From: Streptomyces beihaiensis
GTDB taxonomy: Bacteria > Actinomycetota > Actinomycetes > Streptomycetales > Streptomycetaceae
DNA: 35,920 nt
Assembly: GCF_026274175.1 (NCBI RefSeq)
Contig: NZ_JAPHNL010000294.1
Span: 1 to 35,920 of the forward strand
Direction: 5' to 3'
The position numbers were made by a program, and so were the translations under genes. Under the pieces are notes generated by a model that searched no databases, was not told the DNA's origin, and saw only the letters and a list, made by a program, of their open reading frames with translations. This document shows, piece by piece, positions 16,753 to 24,280 of this stretch. How positions within the stretch are numbered: position 1 is the stretch's first letter; every line of letters begins with the position of its first letter.

Positions 16753-17224
16753 GACCCTTCAGGTGGTCCTGGTCAAAGCGGGCCGTACGAAGATCAGTTA
16801 CCCGGCGCGGCTGCTGGCCGACGACGGCACCCGCATCACGGTCAGCGCCGACTGGGCGGGCGACGGCGCCCGCGACTTCGGCTTCGTGCGGTTCGAGCCG
16901 GGCGACGTGTTCACCGAGCACTACTGGCGCGACCGCTGGTACGCGGTCAAGGAGGTACGCACGGGCGACGGCACGCTGAAGGGCTGGTACTGCGACGTCA
17001 CACGCCCCGCGGTGCGCGAGGGCGGCGAGCTCGTCTGCGAGGACCTGGACCTCGACCTGTGGGTGTCGGCCGACGGGAGCCAGGTGATCCGCCTCGACGA
17101 GGACGAGTTCGCCGAGAGCGGCCTGGCCGACCGGGACCCGGCCGCCGCGCGGGCGGCGACGCGGGCCCTGGACGAGCTGGAACTCCTCGCCGGGAACGGC
17201 GAGTTCACGGGGCTTGTGGGCTGA
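16730..17224 (+). CDS. DUF402-family protein (nucleoside di/triphosphatase-like)
   Basis: A 164-residue protein of the DUF402 fold shared with FomD and the Staphylococcus nucleoside tri/diphosphatase. Key stretches are FTEHYWRDRWYAVKEVR, LKGWYCDVTRPA with the conserved YCD, and the acidic CEDLDLDLWVSADG and RLDEDEF, whose aspartates and glutamates would bind divalent metal. It probably hydrolyses a nucleotide or nucleotide-linked substrate. It begins inside the end of the GNAT gene, and the two may act on related substrates (inference). Its end overlaps the convergent methyltransferase by 20 bp. Confidence 0.9.
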   Translation: MSAPSAPETLQVVLVKAGRTKISYPARLLADDGTRITVSADWAGDGARDFGFVRFEPGDVFTEHYWRDRWYAVKEVRTGDGTLKGWYCDVTRPAVREGGELVCEDLDLDLWVSADGSQVIRLDEDEFAESGLADRDPAAARAATRALDELELLAGNGEFTGLVG

Positions 17225-17813
17225 GGGTCGCCACCACCGCGTACCGCTCGTCGGCGACCGGCCCGCCCCACAGTCGCGCGTCCCGCGACAGGGGTTCGTG
17301 CCGCAGGTCGGCGACGAGCGGTCGCAGCGCCCGAGTCACCCGGTCCGCCGGTATGCCGACGGGGCTCAGCTCGCCCCACACGCCCTCGACGAGCACGAGC
17401 CGCCCGGCGGCGGGCGCGAGCAGCCCCAGCCAGCGCCGCAGCACGGCCTCCGGCTCGGGCAGCGTCCACAGCACGTGCCGTACGAGCACGACGTCGTACG
17501 CGCCCTGCCGCACCGGCGGCCGCGCCGCGTCACCGAGCAGGAACTCCGCGTCGCGCCCGGCGAGCTTGCGGTGGGCGTGCTCCAGCATGGCGGGGGCGGA
17601 GTCGACTCCGGTCACCCGGTGTCCGCGCTCGGCCGCGAGGAGCGACAGGCTGCCGGTGCCGCAGCCCAGATCGAGGACGCGGCCGGGGCGCGTCGGCAGC
17701 CAGTCCGCGAGGCGCCCCGCCCAGGCGGCGCGCACCTCCGGGTCCCGCAGGCCGTGGTCCGGTTGGTCGTCGAACGCTGCCGCGGTGGCGTCCCAGTCGA
17801 TGGTTTCCGGCAC
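17205..17813 (-). CDS. class I SAM-dependent methyltransferase
   Basis: A 202-residue methyltransferase. The SAM-binding motif I is VLDLGCGTGS (about 46-55), followed by the acidic residue of TGVDSAPAML, then LLGDAARPP and the VVLVRHVLWTLPEP segment. This is the Methyltransf_11/25 fold; the methyl acceptor is unknown. I place the start at the GTG at 17813 because AGGGG lies about five bases upstream; a GTG at 17846 would add a threonine-rich extension. It converges on the DUF402 gene. Confidence 0.9.
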   Translation of the reverse strand: MPETIDWDATAAAFDDQPDHGLRDPEVRAAWAGRLADWLPTRPGRVLDLGCGTGSLSLLAAERGHRVTGVDSAPAMLEHAHRKLAGRDAEFLLGDAARPPVRQGAYDVVLVRHVLWTLPEPEAVLRRWLGLLAPAAGRLVLVEGVWGELSPVGIPADRVTRALRPLVADLRHEPLSRDARLWGGPVADERYAVVATLSPQAP

Positions 17814-17918
17814 ACTCGCCCCTGTCGTCGTCGTTGATGTCGTCACGCCCCATGGTGACAACCGCCACTGACAATTGCGCTTCGATGGGCCACGCTCCGG
17901 GAACAGGTCTACAACGGC

Positions 17919-17931
17919 GTCACGCCGTGAC
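17919..17931. promoter_or_regulatory. palindrome upstream of the 45-residue protein gene
   Basis: GTCACG-C-CGTGAC is a perfect 6-bp dyad with a single-base centre, 23 bp before the start codon, where it could act as an operator or a leader hairpin. Confidence 0.45.
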
Positions 17932-17953
17932 CCGTGTAGGTACAGGAGGCATC

Positions 17954-18091
17954 ATGCGCCGAGTGACCATGCACAAGCCGACCCGCGCGAGCTCGGTGAC
18001 GCGCCGATTGCAGAAAGAAGCTGCCGAAGTGCGCCGCGAGCGCCCGGAAGTCCGCAAGGACATCCGCAAGACGTGGTGGCCGGACGAGTAG
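17954..18091 (+). CDS. 45-residue basic protein
   Basis: It has an excellent AGGAGG four bases before the ATG. The product is very basic: MRRVTMHKPTRASSVTRRLQ, then a lysine/arginine/glutamate helix ending in KTWWPDE. I do not recognise a family. The strong ribosome binding site, good codon usage and the upstream palindrome support a real gene. Its small size and charge would suit a nucleic-acid- or ribosome-associated protein (inference). Confidence 0.7.
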   Translation: MRRVTMHKPTRASSVTRRLQKEAAEVRRERPEVRKDIRKTWWPDE

Positions 18092-18308
18092 AGCGGGCCG
18101 TCAGATGCGACTCAGACGCTTGCGGTAGTGGACGCGGTCGTGGGGGCCGTCGACCCGGCGCTCCACGACCTCGTGTCCCTACCGTGGATACGGTTTCCGG
18201 TTCTCCCGCATCAGGGCGTTGGCGCGGAGCCGCACCCCGTCGTGGCCGGGCGCGCGTCGTCGGCGCCGCCCGCGGCGCAGGCCGGCGGCCCCGTACGGCG
18301 CGGCGCGC

Positions 18309-19310
18309 TCACGCCGCAAGCGCCGCGGGAACGACCGCGCCGGGGCCGAACCTGGCCCGGGCGCGGTCCGTCGCGGCTTCCAGGGCCCTGGCACGGGCGT
18401 CCGCGGGGTCGAAGGTCAGCTGGTGCGACGCCGTTTCGGCGGGGGCCAGGCCCTCGGCGCGCAGCGCGATGCCGCGGACCCGGGCGCGCTGGAGGCCGAG
18501 CGCCTCGTACAGCCGGTACGCGGACCCGACCAGCGCCGCCGAGTGCGCGGTCGGTTCGGTGAGAGACCGGGTGCGTACGGTCGTCGAGCGGTCGGCGTAG
18601 CGGATCGTGAGGGTCAGGGCGCGGCAGACCTGGCCGTCGTCCCGCATCCGCGCACCCAGCTCGTCGGCGGTGGCGAGCAGGGCGCGGCGATGGCGGTGCG
18701 GGTCCAACTCGTCGCGGGTGAAGGTGCGTTCGGCGGCCATCGAGCGTGCGGCGGCGTTCGGGGTGACCTTGGTGCGGTCCACTCCGTGCGCCTTCTCGCG
18801 TAGTTCGCGGCCGGTACGGGCCGTGGTCAGGCGTTGCAGCGTGGACAGCGGCGCGGCGGCGACGCGGCCGACCGTGTCGAGGCCGTACTCGCACAGGGTG
18901 CGGGCGGTGGCGGGCCCGACGCCGGGCAGCTCGGTGACGGGCCGGCCGGCGAGGTGGGCGGCGGCGTCGGTGACGACGTACGTCGTTCCGGGCTCCGCCT
19001 CGCGTGCCGCCATGCGCGCGGCCATGGGGCCGAGGCCGGCGCCGATGGCGCACGCCACGCCGTACAGGGCCACGGCCCGGAGCCGGATCACCGAGGCGAT
19101 CTGGCGGGCGTCGCGGCCGAAGTATCGTTCGGCGCCGCCGAGATCGACCAGCGCGGCGTCCGGCGGGAGCGCCTGCACCGTCGGGCTGAAGTCGTTCAGC
19201 AGGGCCAGGAGTTCGGGCAGCCGCGCCTCCTGTGCGGGCGTCAGCAGGAATCGTACGCACAGTACGTCGGGGTTCTCCTGTCGCTCCATCTCTCTCACCT
19301 GCTCTCTCAT
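18309..19310 (-). CDS. Y-family DNA polymerase homologue, catalytically degenerate (ImuB-like)
   Basis: A 333-residue protein. The tail half is normal for Y-family polymerases: a helix-hairpin-helix thumb (ELPGVGPATARTLCEYGL), a little-finger domain and a QLTFD segment at 297-301 that may bind the sliding clamp. The N-terminal palm and fingers are shortened. The DMDAFF motif is absent, and the SLDEAFLD motif is PPDAALVD (residues 49-56), keeping D51 but with alanine in place of glutamate. It should therefore be inactive as a polymerase, like ImuB, which recruits DnaE2 in mycobacterial mutagenesis. It follows dnaE2 after 6 bp and is surely cotranscribed. An ATG at 19289 with AGGTGAG upstream is an alternative start. 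Confidence 0.88.
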   Translation of the reverse strand: MREQVREMERQENPDVLCVRFLLTPAQEARLPELLALLNDFSPTVQALPPDAALVDLGGAERYFGRDARQIASVIRLRAVALYGVACAIGAGLGPMAARMAAREAEPGTTYVVTDAAAHLAGRPVTELPGVGPATARTLCEYGLDTVGRVAAAPLSTLQRLTTARTGRELREKAHGVDRTKVTPNAAARSMAAERTFTRDELDPHRHRRALLATADELGARMRDDGQVCRALTLTIRYADRSTTVRTRSLTEPTAHSAALVGSAYRLYEALGLQRARVRGIALRAEGLAPAETASHQLTFDPADARARALEAATDRARARFGPGAVVPAALAA

Positions 19311-19319
19311 GCTCTCTCA
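19290..19319. repeat. TGAGAGAG repeats at the dnaE2-imuB-like junction
   Basis: CTCTCTCA (TGAGAGAG on the coding strand) occurs at 19290-19297, 19302-19309 and 19312-19319. The last supplies the dnaE2 stop codon, the middle one the start context of the next gene, and the first lies in front of the alternative ATG. The repeats may act as overlapping ribosome-binding sequence. Confidence 0.7.
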
Positions 19320-22300
19320 CCCCGCGCTTCCCGGACTCTGGTGCCACAGCTTCCGCCGCCGTCCCGGCACGTCCTCACCGGCCGGCTTCAGGTCGGCCCA
19401 CGGGTGCATCTCGTAGCCCGTGGAGAGCCGGATGCGCCGCCCGTCCGTCGCCTCCGCGCCTCCTTCCGCCTCCGGACGCGGCTCCGGCGTGGCCGCCATC
19501 CGCCGCGCCACCTCGTCGAGGCCGTGCTCCCGGTATACCTCCACCAGCTCCGCCAGGTTCCACGCCGCCTGCCCCACCACGCTCAGGCTGCGCGGGCCGC
19601 GCCGCTGCACCTGGCCGCGGACCAGCAGCAGCCACGAGTGGAAGACGGTGTGCGCGCACGCGGCGTGCGCGTCGTCGAAGAAGGCCAGGTCGACCAGGCC
19701 CGTGCCGTCGTCGAGCGTGGTGAACACGACCCGCTTGCCCGAACGGACGGGCGGGGTCTGGGTCGCCGCCTTCGCGCCTGCCACAAGGACCGTCCGCCCG
19801 TGTTCGGCCTCCCTGAGGCGGCGCGCCGACACCACGCCCAGGTCCCGCAGGAACGCCTCGTGGTCGGCCATGAGGTGACGGGAGGCGTCCATGCCGAGCA
19901 CACCGAGTTCGGCGCTGAGCCGCTCGGCGTCGCCGAGGTCGGGCAGCCCGGCCGATGCCGTGCGCCTTCCTCCGGACAGCGGCAGCTGGGCGCCGCCCGC
20001 GCCCCGCCCGGAGCGCTGCAACTCCGTCAGGTGCAGTTGCAGATCTCGGCGGTTGGCGCCGAACGCGTCGAGCGCGCCGACCTGGGCGAGCCGGGTGGCG
20101 AGCGGGCGGCTGGGGCGGGCCCGTTCCCAGAAGTCGAGCAGCGACGCGTACGGCCGGCCCGCCTCGATCCGCGCGGCCTCCGCCTCGCTGATCCCGTAGA
20201 CGTCGGAGAGGGCGAGCCGCACGCCCCAGCGCTCCACCGGCTCCGCCCCGCCCCCACCATCGGACACCAGTTCGATACGGTGTGCGACCGCGGACCGGTT
20301 CACGTCCAGCGGCAGCACCGGCACCCCGCGCCGCCGCGCGTCCGCGAGCAACAGCCGCTTCGGGTACATGCCCGGGTCGTGCGTGAGCAGCCCCGCGTAG
20401 AACGCCGCCGGGTGGTGCGCCTTCAGCCACGCCGACTGGTAGGTGGGCACGGCGAACGCCACCGCGTGCGCCTTGCAGAAGCCGTAGCTGCCGAACGCCT
20501 CCACGATCTCCCAGGTCCGCGCGATCGTGTCGGTGTCGTAGCCGCGCTCCGCCGCCCGCTGGGCGAACCAGAACCGGATGCGGCCCTGCGACTCGGGGTC
20601 GGACAGGCCGCGCCTGACCCGGTCGGCCTCGTCACGGCCGCAGCCCGTCATGATGTCGACGATCTTGATGATCTGCTCGTGGAAGACGACCACGCCGTAC
20701 GTCTCGCGCAGCGCCTCCTCCAGGTCGGGGTGCGGGTAGCGGACGGGCGCCCGGCCGTGGCGCGCCTCGATGAACGGGCGCACCATGTCGGCGGCGACCG
20801 GTCCCGGACGGAAGAGCGAGATGTCCACGACCAGGTCGTGGAAGTTCTCCGGCTGGAGCCGTCCGATCAGGTCCCGCTGTCCCGGCGACTCGATCTGGAA
20901 GCAGCCGAGCGTCTCCGCGGACTTGATGAGCCGGTACGTCCGTCCGTCGCCCCGCGGCACCGCGTCCAGGTCCACGGACTCGCCCGTGGCCCGTTCGAGC
21001 TCGCCCAGCGCGTGCGCCATCGCCGACTGCATCCGCACGCCGAGCACGTCCAGCTTGAGCAGCCCGAGGTCCTCCACGTCCTCCTTGTCGAACTGGGACA
21101 TGGGGAAACCCTCGCCGCTGGTCGGCACGGTCGGGGTGCGGGCGAGCAGCGAGGCGTCGGAGAGCAGCACCCCGCACGGGTGCATGGCGACACCGCGCGG
21201 CAGCGCGTCGAGCGCCTCGACCAGGTCCCACAGGCGGTGGTTGAAGCCGTTCGCGTCCGGGGCGAACTCGCCCGCCACCTCCTTCAGTTCGGGAAGCTCC
21301 CGCATCGCCGCGCGGGCGTCGCGCGCGCGGATGTGCGGGAACGCCTTGGCGACGCGGTCGATGTCGGCGGGGTCCATGGACAGGGCGGCGCCGACGTCGC
21401 GGATCGCGTGGCGCACCCGGTAGGTCTCCGGCATCGCGACGGTCGCGACGCGTTCGGTGCCGAACCGGTCGATGATCGCGCGATAGACCTCCAGACGGCG
21501 CGCGGACTCGACGTCGATGTCGATGTCGGGCAGGGCCAGACGCCGCTTCGACAGGAAACGCTCCATGAGCAGGCCGTGTTCGACGGGGTCGGCGTTCGCG
21601 ATGCCGAGGAGGTAGTTGATCAGCGAGCCCGCGCCCGAGCCGCGTGCGGCGACCCTGATGCCCCTCTTCCGTACGTCGTCGACGACCTGGGCGACCGTGA
21701 GGAAGTAGGTGGCGAAGTCGTGGTGGGCCACCACGTCCAGTTCGCGGTGGAGGCGTTCCCAGTACCCGCGCTGGTCAGCGTGGCCGAGGCGGACCATTCC
21801 GGCCGCCGCGCGGGAGGCGAGGACGCGCTGCGCGGTGCGGCGGTCGGCGCCGACCAGCCGGGGTTCGGGGAAGCGTACGGAGCCGATGCCGAGGTCGTCC
21901 TCGGGGTCGACCAGGCATGCGGCGGCCGTGGCCTGCGTCTGCTCCATCAGCCGGTACGCCGTGTCGCGGCGGAAGCCGGCCGCCTCCACGATCCGCTCGG
22001 CGGTGTGCAGCATGGCGGCGGCGTCCTTGAGCCACCGTTCGCCGGTGTCGAGTTCCTTGGCCGGGTCGACCGGGACCAGGCGCCGCGCGGCGTCCAGGAC
22101 GTCGGCGACGGGGCCCGAGCCCGGGTCGGCGTACCGGACGTCGCCCGTGAGGACGGGGCGTACGCCCTGTTCGGCGGCGAAGCCCACCGTGCGCGCGGCC
22201 AGGCGCAGGGAGCCGGGGCCCGTGCCCTTCCTGCCGTGGTGGACGGCTTCGAGGCGCAGGGCGTCGCCGTAGATCTCGCGCCAGGGGGCGAGCAGCACGG

Positions 22301-22784
22301 CCGCCTTGTCGGGGCGTCCGGCGGCGAGCGCGCGGCCCACGTCGGAGGCGGGGCCGAGCAGCACGGTCAGGCCGTCGCCGTGGTTGTCCGGCCACGGCAG
22401 CCGTACGTCCTGGGGGCCGCCGCCCCGCGCGTGCGCGGCGGTGATCATGCGGCACAGCTCGGCCCAGCCGCGGGCGCCGTCGCGGGCGAGGAAGGTGGCC
22501 CGGGGTGCCGACTCGTCGACGAAGGCGCCGCCGCGGACCGGCGGCCTGCGCCGTTCGCCGCGCTCGGGGACGCCGACCGCGAGCTCGGTGCCGAACAACG
22601 GCCGCACGCCGTGCTTGGCGCACGCCTTGGCGAACCGGACGGCTCCGGCGACCGTGTCACGGTCGGTGAGGGCCAGGGCGTCCATGCCGCGCTCGGCGGC
22701 ACGCTCGGCCAGCAGCTCCGGGTGCGAGGCTCCGTACCGTACGGAGAAGCCGGACACCGCGTGCAGATGCGTGAAGCCCGTCAC
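19317..22784 (-). CDS. dnaE2: error-prone DNA polymerase DnaE2 (ImuC)
   Basis: A 1155-residue C-family polymerase. Order of domains: PHP-like domain at the N-terminus (HLHAVSGFS, GASHPELLAERAAERG, with ALTDRD where active PHP domains have DHD), palm with PDIDID (D420 and D422) and LKLDVLG (D579) as the three catalytic aspartates, fingers with GYGFCKAH-like SYGFCKAHAVAF, helix-hairpin-helix, and an OB fold near the C-terminus (GKRVVFTTLDDGTGLVDLAFF). The length and the partner gene mark it as DnaE2, the translesion polymerase of the SOS response. The GTG at 22784 is chosen for GGAGG five bases upstream. A LexA-type box lies 68 bp upstream. Confidence 0.95.
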   Translation of the reverse strand: MTGFTHLHAVSGFSVRYGASHPELLAERAAERGMDALALTDRDTVAGAVRFAKACAKHGVRPLFGTELAVGVPERGERRRPPVRGGAFVDESAPRATFLARDGARGWAELCRMITAAHARGGGPQDVRLPWPDNHGDGLTVLLGPASDVGRALAAGRPDKAAVLLAPWREIYGDALRLEAVHHGRKGTGPGSLRLAARTVGFAAEQGVRPVLTGDVRYADPGSGPVADVLDAARRLVPVDPAKELDTGERWLKDAAAMLHTAERIVEAAGFRRDTAYRLMEQTQATAAACLVDPEDDLGIGSVRFPEPRLVGADRRTAQRVLASRAAAGMVRLGHADQRGYWERLHRELDVVAHHDFATYFLTVAQVVDDVRKRGIRVAARGSGAGSLINYLLGIANADPVEHGLLMERFLSKRRLALPDIDIDVESARRLEVYRAIIDRFGTERVATVAMPETYRVRHAIRDVGAALSMDPADIDRVAKAFPHIRARDARAAMRELPELKEVAGEFAPDANGFNHRLWDLVEALDALPRGVAMHPCGVLLSDASLLARTPTVPTSGEGFPMSQFDKEDVEDLGLLKLDVLGVRMQSAMAHALGELERATGESVDLDAVPRGDGRTYRLIKSAETLGCFQIESPGQRDLIGRLQPENFHDLVVDISLFRPGPVAADMVRPFIEARHGRAPVRYPHPDLEEALRETYGVVVFHEQIIKIVDIMTGCGRDEADRVRRGLSDPESQGRIRFWFAQRAAERGYDTDTIARTWEIVEAFGSYGFCKAHAVAFAVPTYQSAWLKAHHPAAFYAGLLTHDPGMYPKRLLLADARRRGVPVLPLDVNRSAVAHRIELVSDGGGGAEPVERWGVRLALSDVYGISEAEAARIEAGRPYASLLDFWERARPSRPLATRLAQVGALDAFGANRRDLQLHLTELQRSGRGAGGAQLPLSGGRRTASAGLPDLGDAERLSAELGVLGMDASRHLMADHEAFLRDLGVVSARRLREAEHGRTVLVAGAKAATQTPPVRSGKRVVFTTLDDGTGLVDLAFFDDAHAACAHTVFHSWLLLVRGQVQRRGPRSLSVVGQAAWNLAELVEVYREHGLDEVARRMAATPEPRPEAEGGAEATDGRRIRLSTGYEMHPWADLKPAGEDVPGRRRKLWHQSPGSAG

Positions 22785-22851
22785 ACGCACCTCCAGCACA
22801 CCTCGAGCCCATCGGATCTCACCTCCCCCGCCCTCCACCATAGACCAGTTT

Positions 22852-22867
22852 TCGAACGTTCGTGCGA
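22852..22867. promoter_or_regulatory. LexA (SOS) box of dnaE2
   Basis: TCGAAC-GTTC-GTGCGA matches the actinobacterial LexA consensus TCGAAC-N4-GTTCGA with one mismatch. On the minus strand TATGGT-like sequence follows at promoter distance towards dnaE2, so LexA binding would block transcription of dnaE2 and its partner. Confidence 0.82.
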
Positions 22868-22873
22868 TCTTGA

Positions 22874-22899
22874 TCGAACGCCGCCTCCGATCCGTTCGA
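22874..22899. promoter_or_regulatory. widely spaced LexA-like half-sites
   Basis: TCGAAC at 22874-22879 and GTTCGA at 22894-22899 are perfect LexA half-sites in the right orientation but 14 bp apart instead of 4, with another CGTTCG at 22904-22909. They lie towards the divergent membrane protein gene. Confidence 0.4.
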
Positions 22900-22955
22900 A
22901 ACCCGTTCGGCCCACCCCGCCTGCGGGCACGCGGGCGCCGCCGGACGGTGGGGGC

Positions 22956-24023
22956 ATGAAGTTCGCCGACGAGTTCAAGAACGCCGTCACACCCAGGGCC
23001 GCGATCCTCGTGATCGGTGTGCTCGCCCTGCAGCTGCTGTTCATCGCCTCGTACGTGGGGGCGCTGCACAGCCCGAAGCCGAAGGACGTGCCCTTCGGTG
23101 TCGTGGCGCCGCTGCCCGCCGTGGCCAAGCAGGCCGAACAGCGGCTGTCGAAACTGCCGGGCTCGCCGCTCGACCCCCGGGTGGTCTCCGACGAGAAGAC
23201 GGCCCGACACCAGATCATGAACCGGGACATCGACGGCGCCCTGGTCCTCGACCCGCGCGGCACCCAGGACACCCTGCTCGTCGCGTCCGGCGGCGGCACC
23301 GTCCTGTCGAACGCCCTGGACACCATCACCATCGCGCTCGAGACGCCGCAGAAGCGCACGGTGAGGACCGTGGACGTGGCACCGGCCTCGCCCCAGGACT
23401 TCGACGGGCTCTCGTCGTTCTACCTCGTCGTCGGCTGGTGCGTCGGCGGCTATCTGTGCGCGTCGATCATGACCGTCAGCTCGGGCTCCAAACCGGCCAG
23501 CCCACACCGCGCGCTGATCCGGCTCGGCACGCTGGCTCTCGTCTCCTTCGCGGGCGGGCTCGGCGGCGCAGCCCTCGTCGGCGACTCGATCCTGGGCGCG
23601 CTGCCCGGCTCCTTCTGGGCACTGACCGGGCTCGGCACGCTCGTCACCCTCTCGGTCGGCGCGCTCACCCTCGCCCTGGTGGAGCTGACCGGCATCGTCG
23701 GTATCGGCCTCGCGGTACTGCTGGTCGTCGTCGCGGGCAACCCGAGCGCGGGCGGCGCCTTCCCGCTGCCGATGCTGCCGCCGTTCTGGAAGGCGATCGG
23801 GCCGTGGCTGCCGCCGGGCGCGGGAACGTGGGTGGCGCGCTCCATCGCGTACTTCGAGGGCAACGACGTCACCAGCGCGCTGCTCGTCCTGTCCGGGTGG
23901 GCGGTGGCCGGCATCGCGGTGGCGCTGCTGGTGGCCTGGCTGCGCGCGAAGCGGGGCGGCGACGCCGAGGCGGCCGCCCCCGCGAGCCCGGCACCGGCCT
24001 CGCCGGCCGGAGGAGTCCGGTGA
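22956..24023 (+). CDS. membrane protein, ABC-2 permease / DUF3533-like
   Basis: A 355-residue protein with one N-terminal membrane helix (about 15-38), an extracytoplasmic domain of about 125 residues, and five or so C-terminal helices from about residue 150 to 330, then an alanine/proline-rich tail. This layout is that of ABC-2 type or YhgE/Pip-like membrane proteins, here without an ATPase gene beside it. GGTGGGGGC precedes the ATG. It is transcribed away from dnaE2, and the 171-bp spacer holds LexA-type sequences. Function unknown; transport or phage-infection-type proteins are among its distant relatives. Confidence 0.8.
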   Translation: MKFADEFKNAVTPRAAILVIGVLALQLLFIASYVGALHSPKPKDVPFGVVAPLPAVAKQAEQRLSKLPGSPLDPRVVSDEKTARHQIMNRDIDGALVLDPRGTQDTLLVASGGGTVLSNALDTITIALETPQKRTVRTVDVAPASPQDFDGLSSFYLVVGWCVGGYLCASIMTVSSGSKPASPHRALIRLGTLALVSFAGGLGGAALVGDSILGALPGSFWALTGLGTLVTLSVGALTLALVELTGIVGIGLAVLLVVVAGNPSAGGAFPLPMLPPFWKAIGPWLPPGAGTWVARSIAYFEGNDVTSALLVLSGWAVAGIAVALLVAWLRAKRGGDAEAAAPASPAPASPAGGVR

Positions 24024-24273
24024 ACTTCTCGTTCTGTACGGGGCCGGGATCGACGCGGGCGTCCTCCCCGAGAAGCCCACGGTCTCCGTCGTCCCTCCGG
24101 TCGACTTCCTCATCGGCGGCCCCGGGCAGCTGCTCGCCGGTCGGGTGAGGGCCTCCCCACGGGGGCGTCAGGCACTCCCGATGGGCCGCTTCCCGGCGCC
24201 CGGTGCCGCCGGCGAAGCGGGAGCCGACGCCGGAGCCCGCCGACGCGTGAGGCATCGGCGGGCTCCGGCGTGA
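24020..24273 (+). pseudogene. possible frameshifted small gene after the membrane protein
   Basis: A GTG with GGAGGAG upstream overlaps the membrane protein stop as GTGA, the usual sign of a coupled second gene. Its frame soon has poor codon usage and ends at about 24150. From 24022 the neighbouring frame has strong third-position GC and a protein-like product (ELLVLYGAGIDAGVLPEKPT, then VSVVPPVDFLIGG). One base missing after GTGAA would join the two. Either a real frameshift or a sequence error is possible; I recognise no family. Confidence 0.35.
24227..24271. terminator. bidirectional terminator
   Basis: ACGCCGGAGCCCGCCGA and its exact complement form a perfect 17-bp stem with an 11-nt loop, between the rightward membrane protein gene and the leftward adhE, ten bases from the adhE stop. 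Confidence 0.9.
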
Positions 24274-24280
24274 CCTCGTG

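Noticed and set aside
18101-18166. 21-codon frame on the minus strand after the Y-family gene
   Set aside because: The GAGG is only two bases from the GTG, and nothing supports the product beyond a plausible HYRKRLSRI end.
18834-22955. Very long open frame opposite dnaE2, running into the membrane protein gene
   Set aside because: It mirrors the codon bias of dnaE2, its product is low-complexity and rich in R, G, A and V, and only the part from 22956 has membrane-protein character and a ribosome binding site.
22785-24113. Upstream in-frame extension of dnaE2
   Set aside because: The extra residues are arginine-rich antisense of the membrane protein. The GTG at 22784 has a good ribosome binding site and the normal DnaE2 N-terminus.
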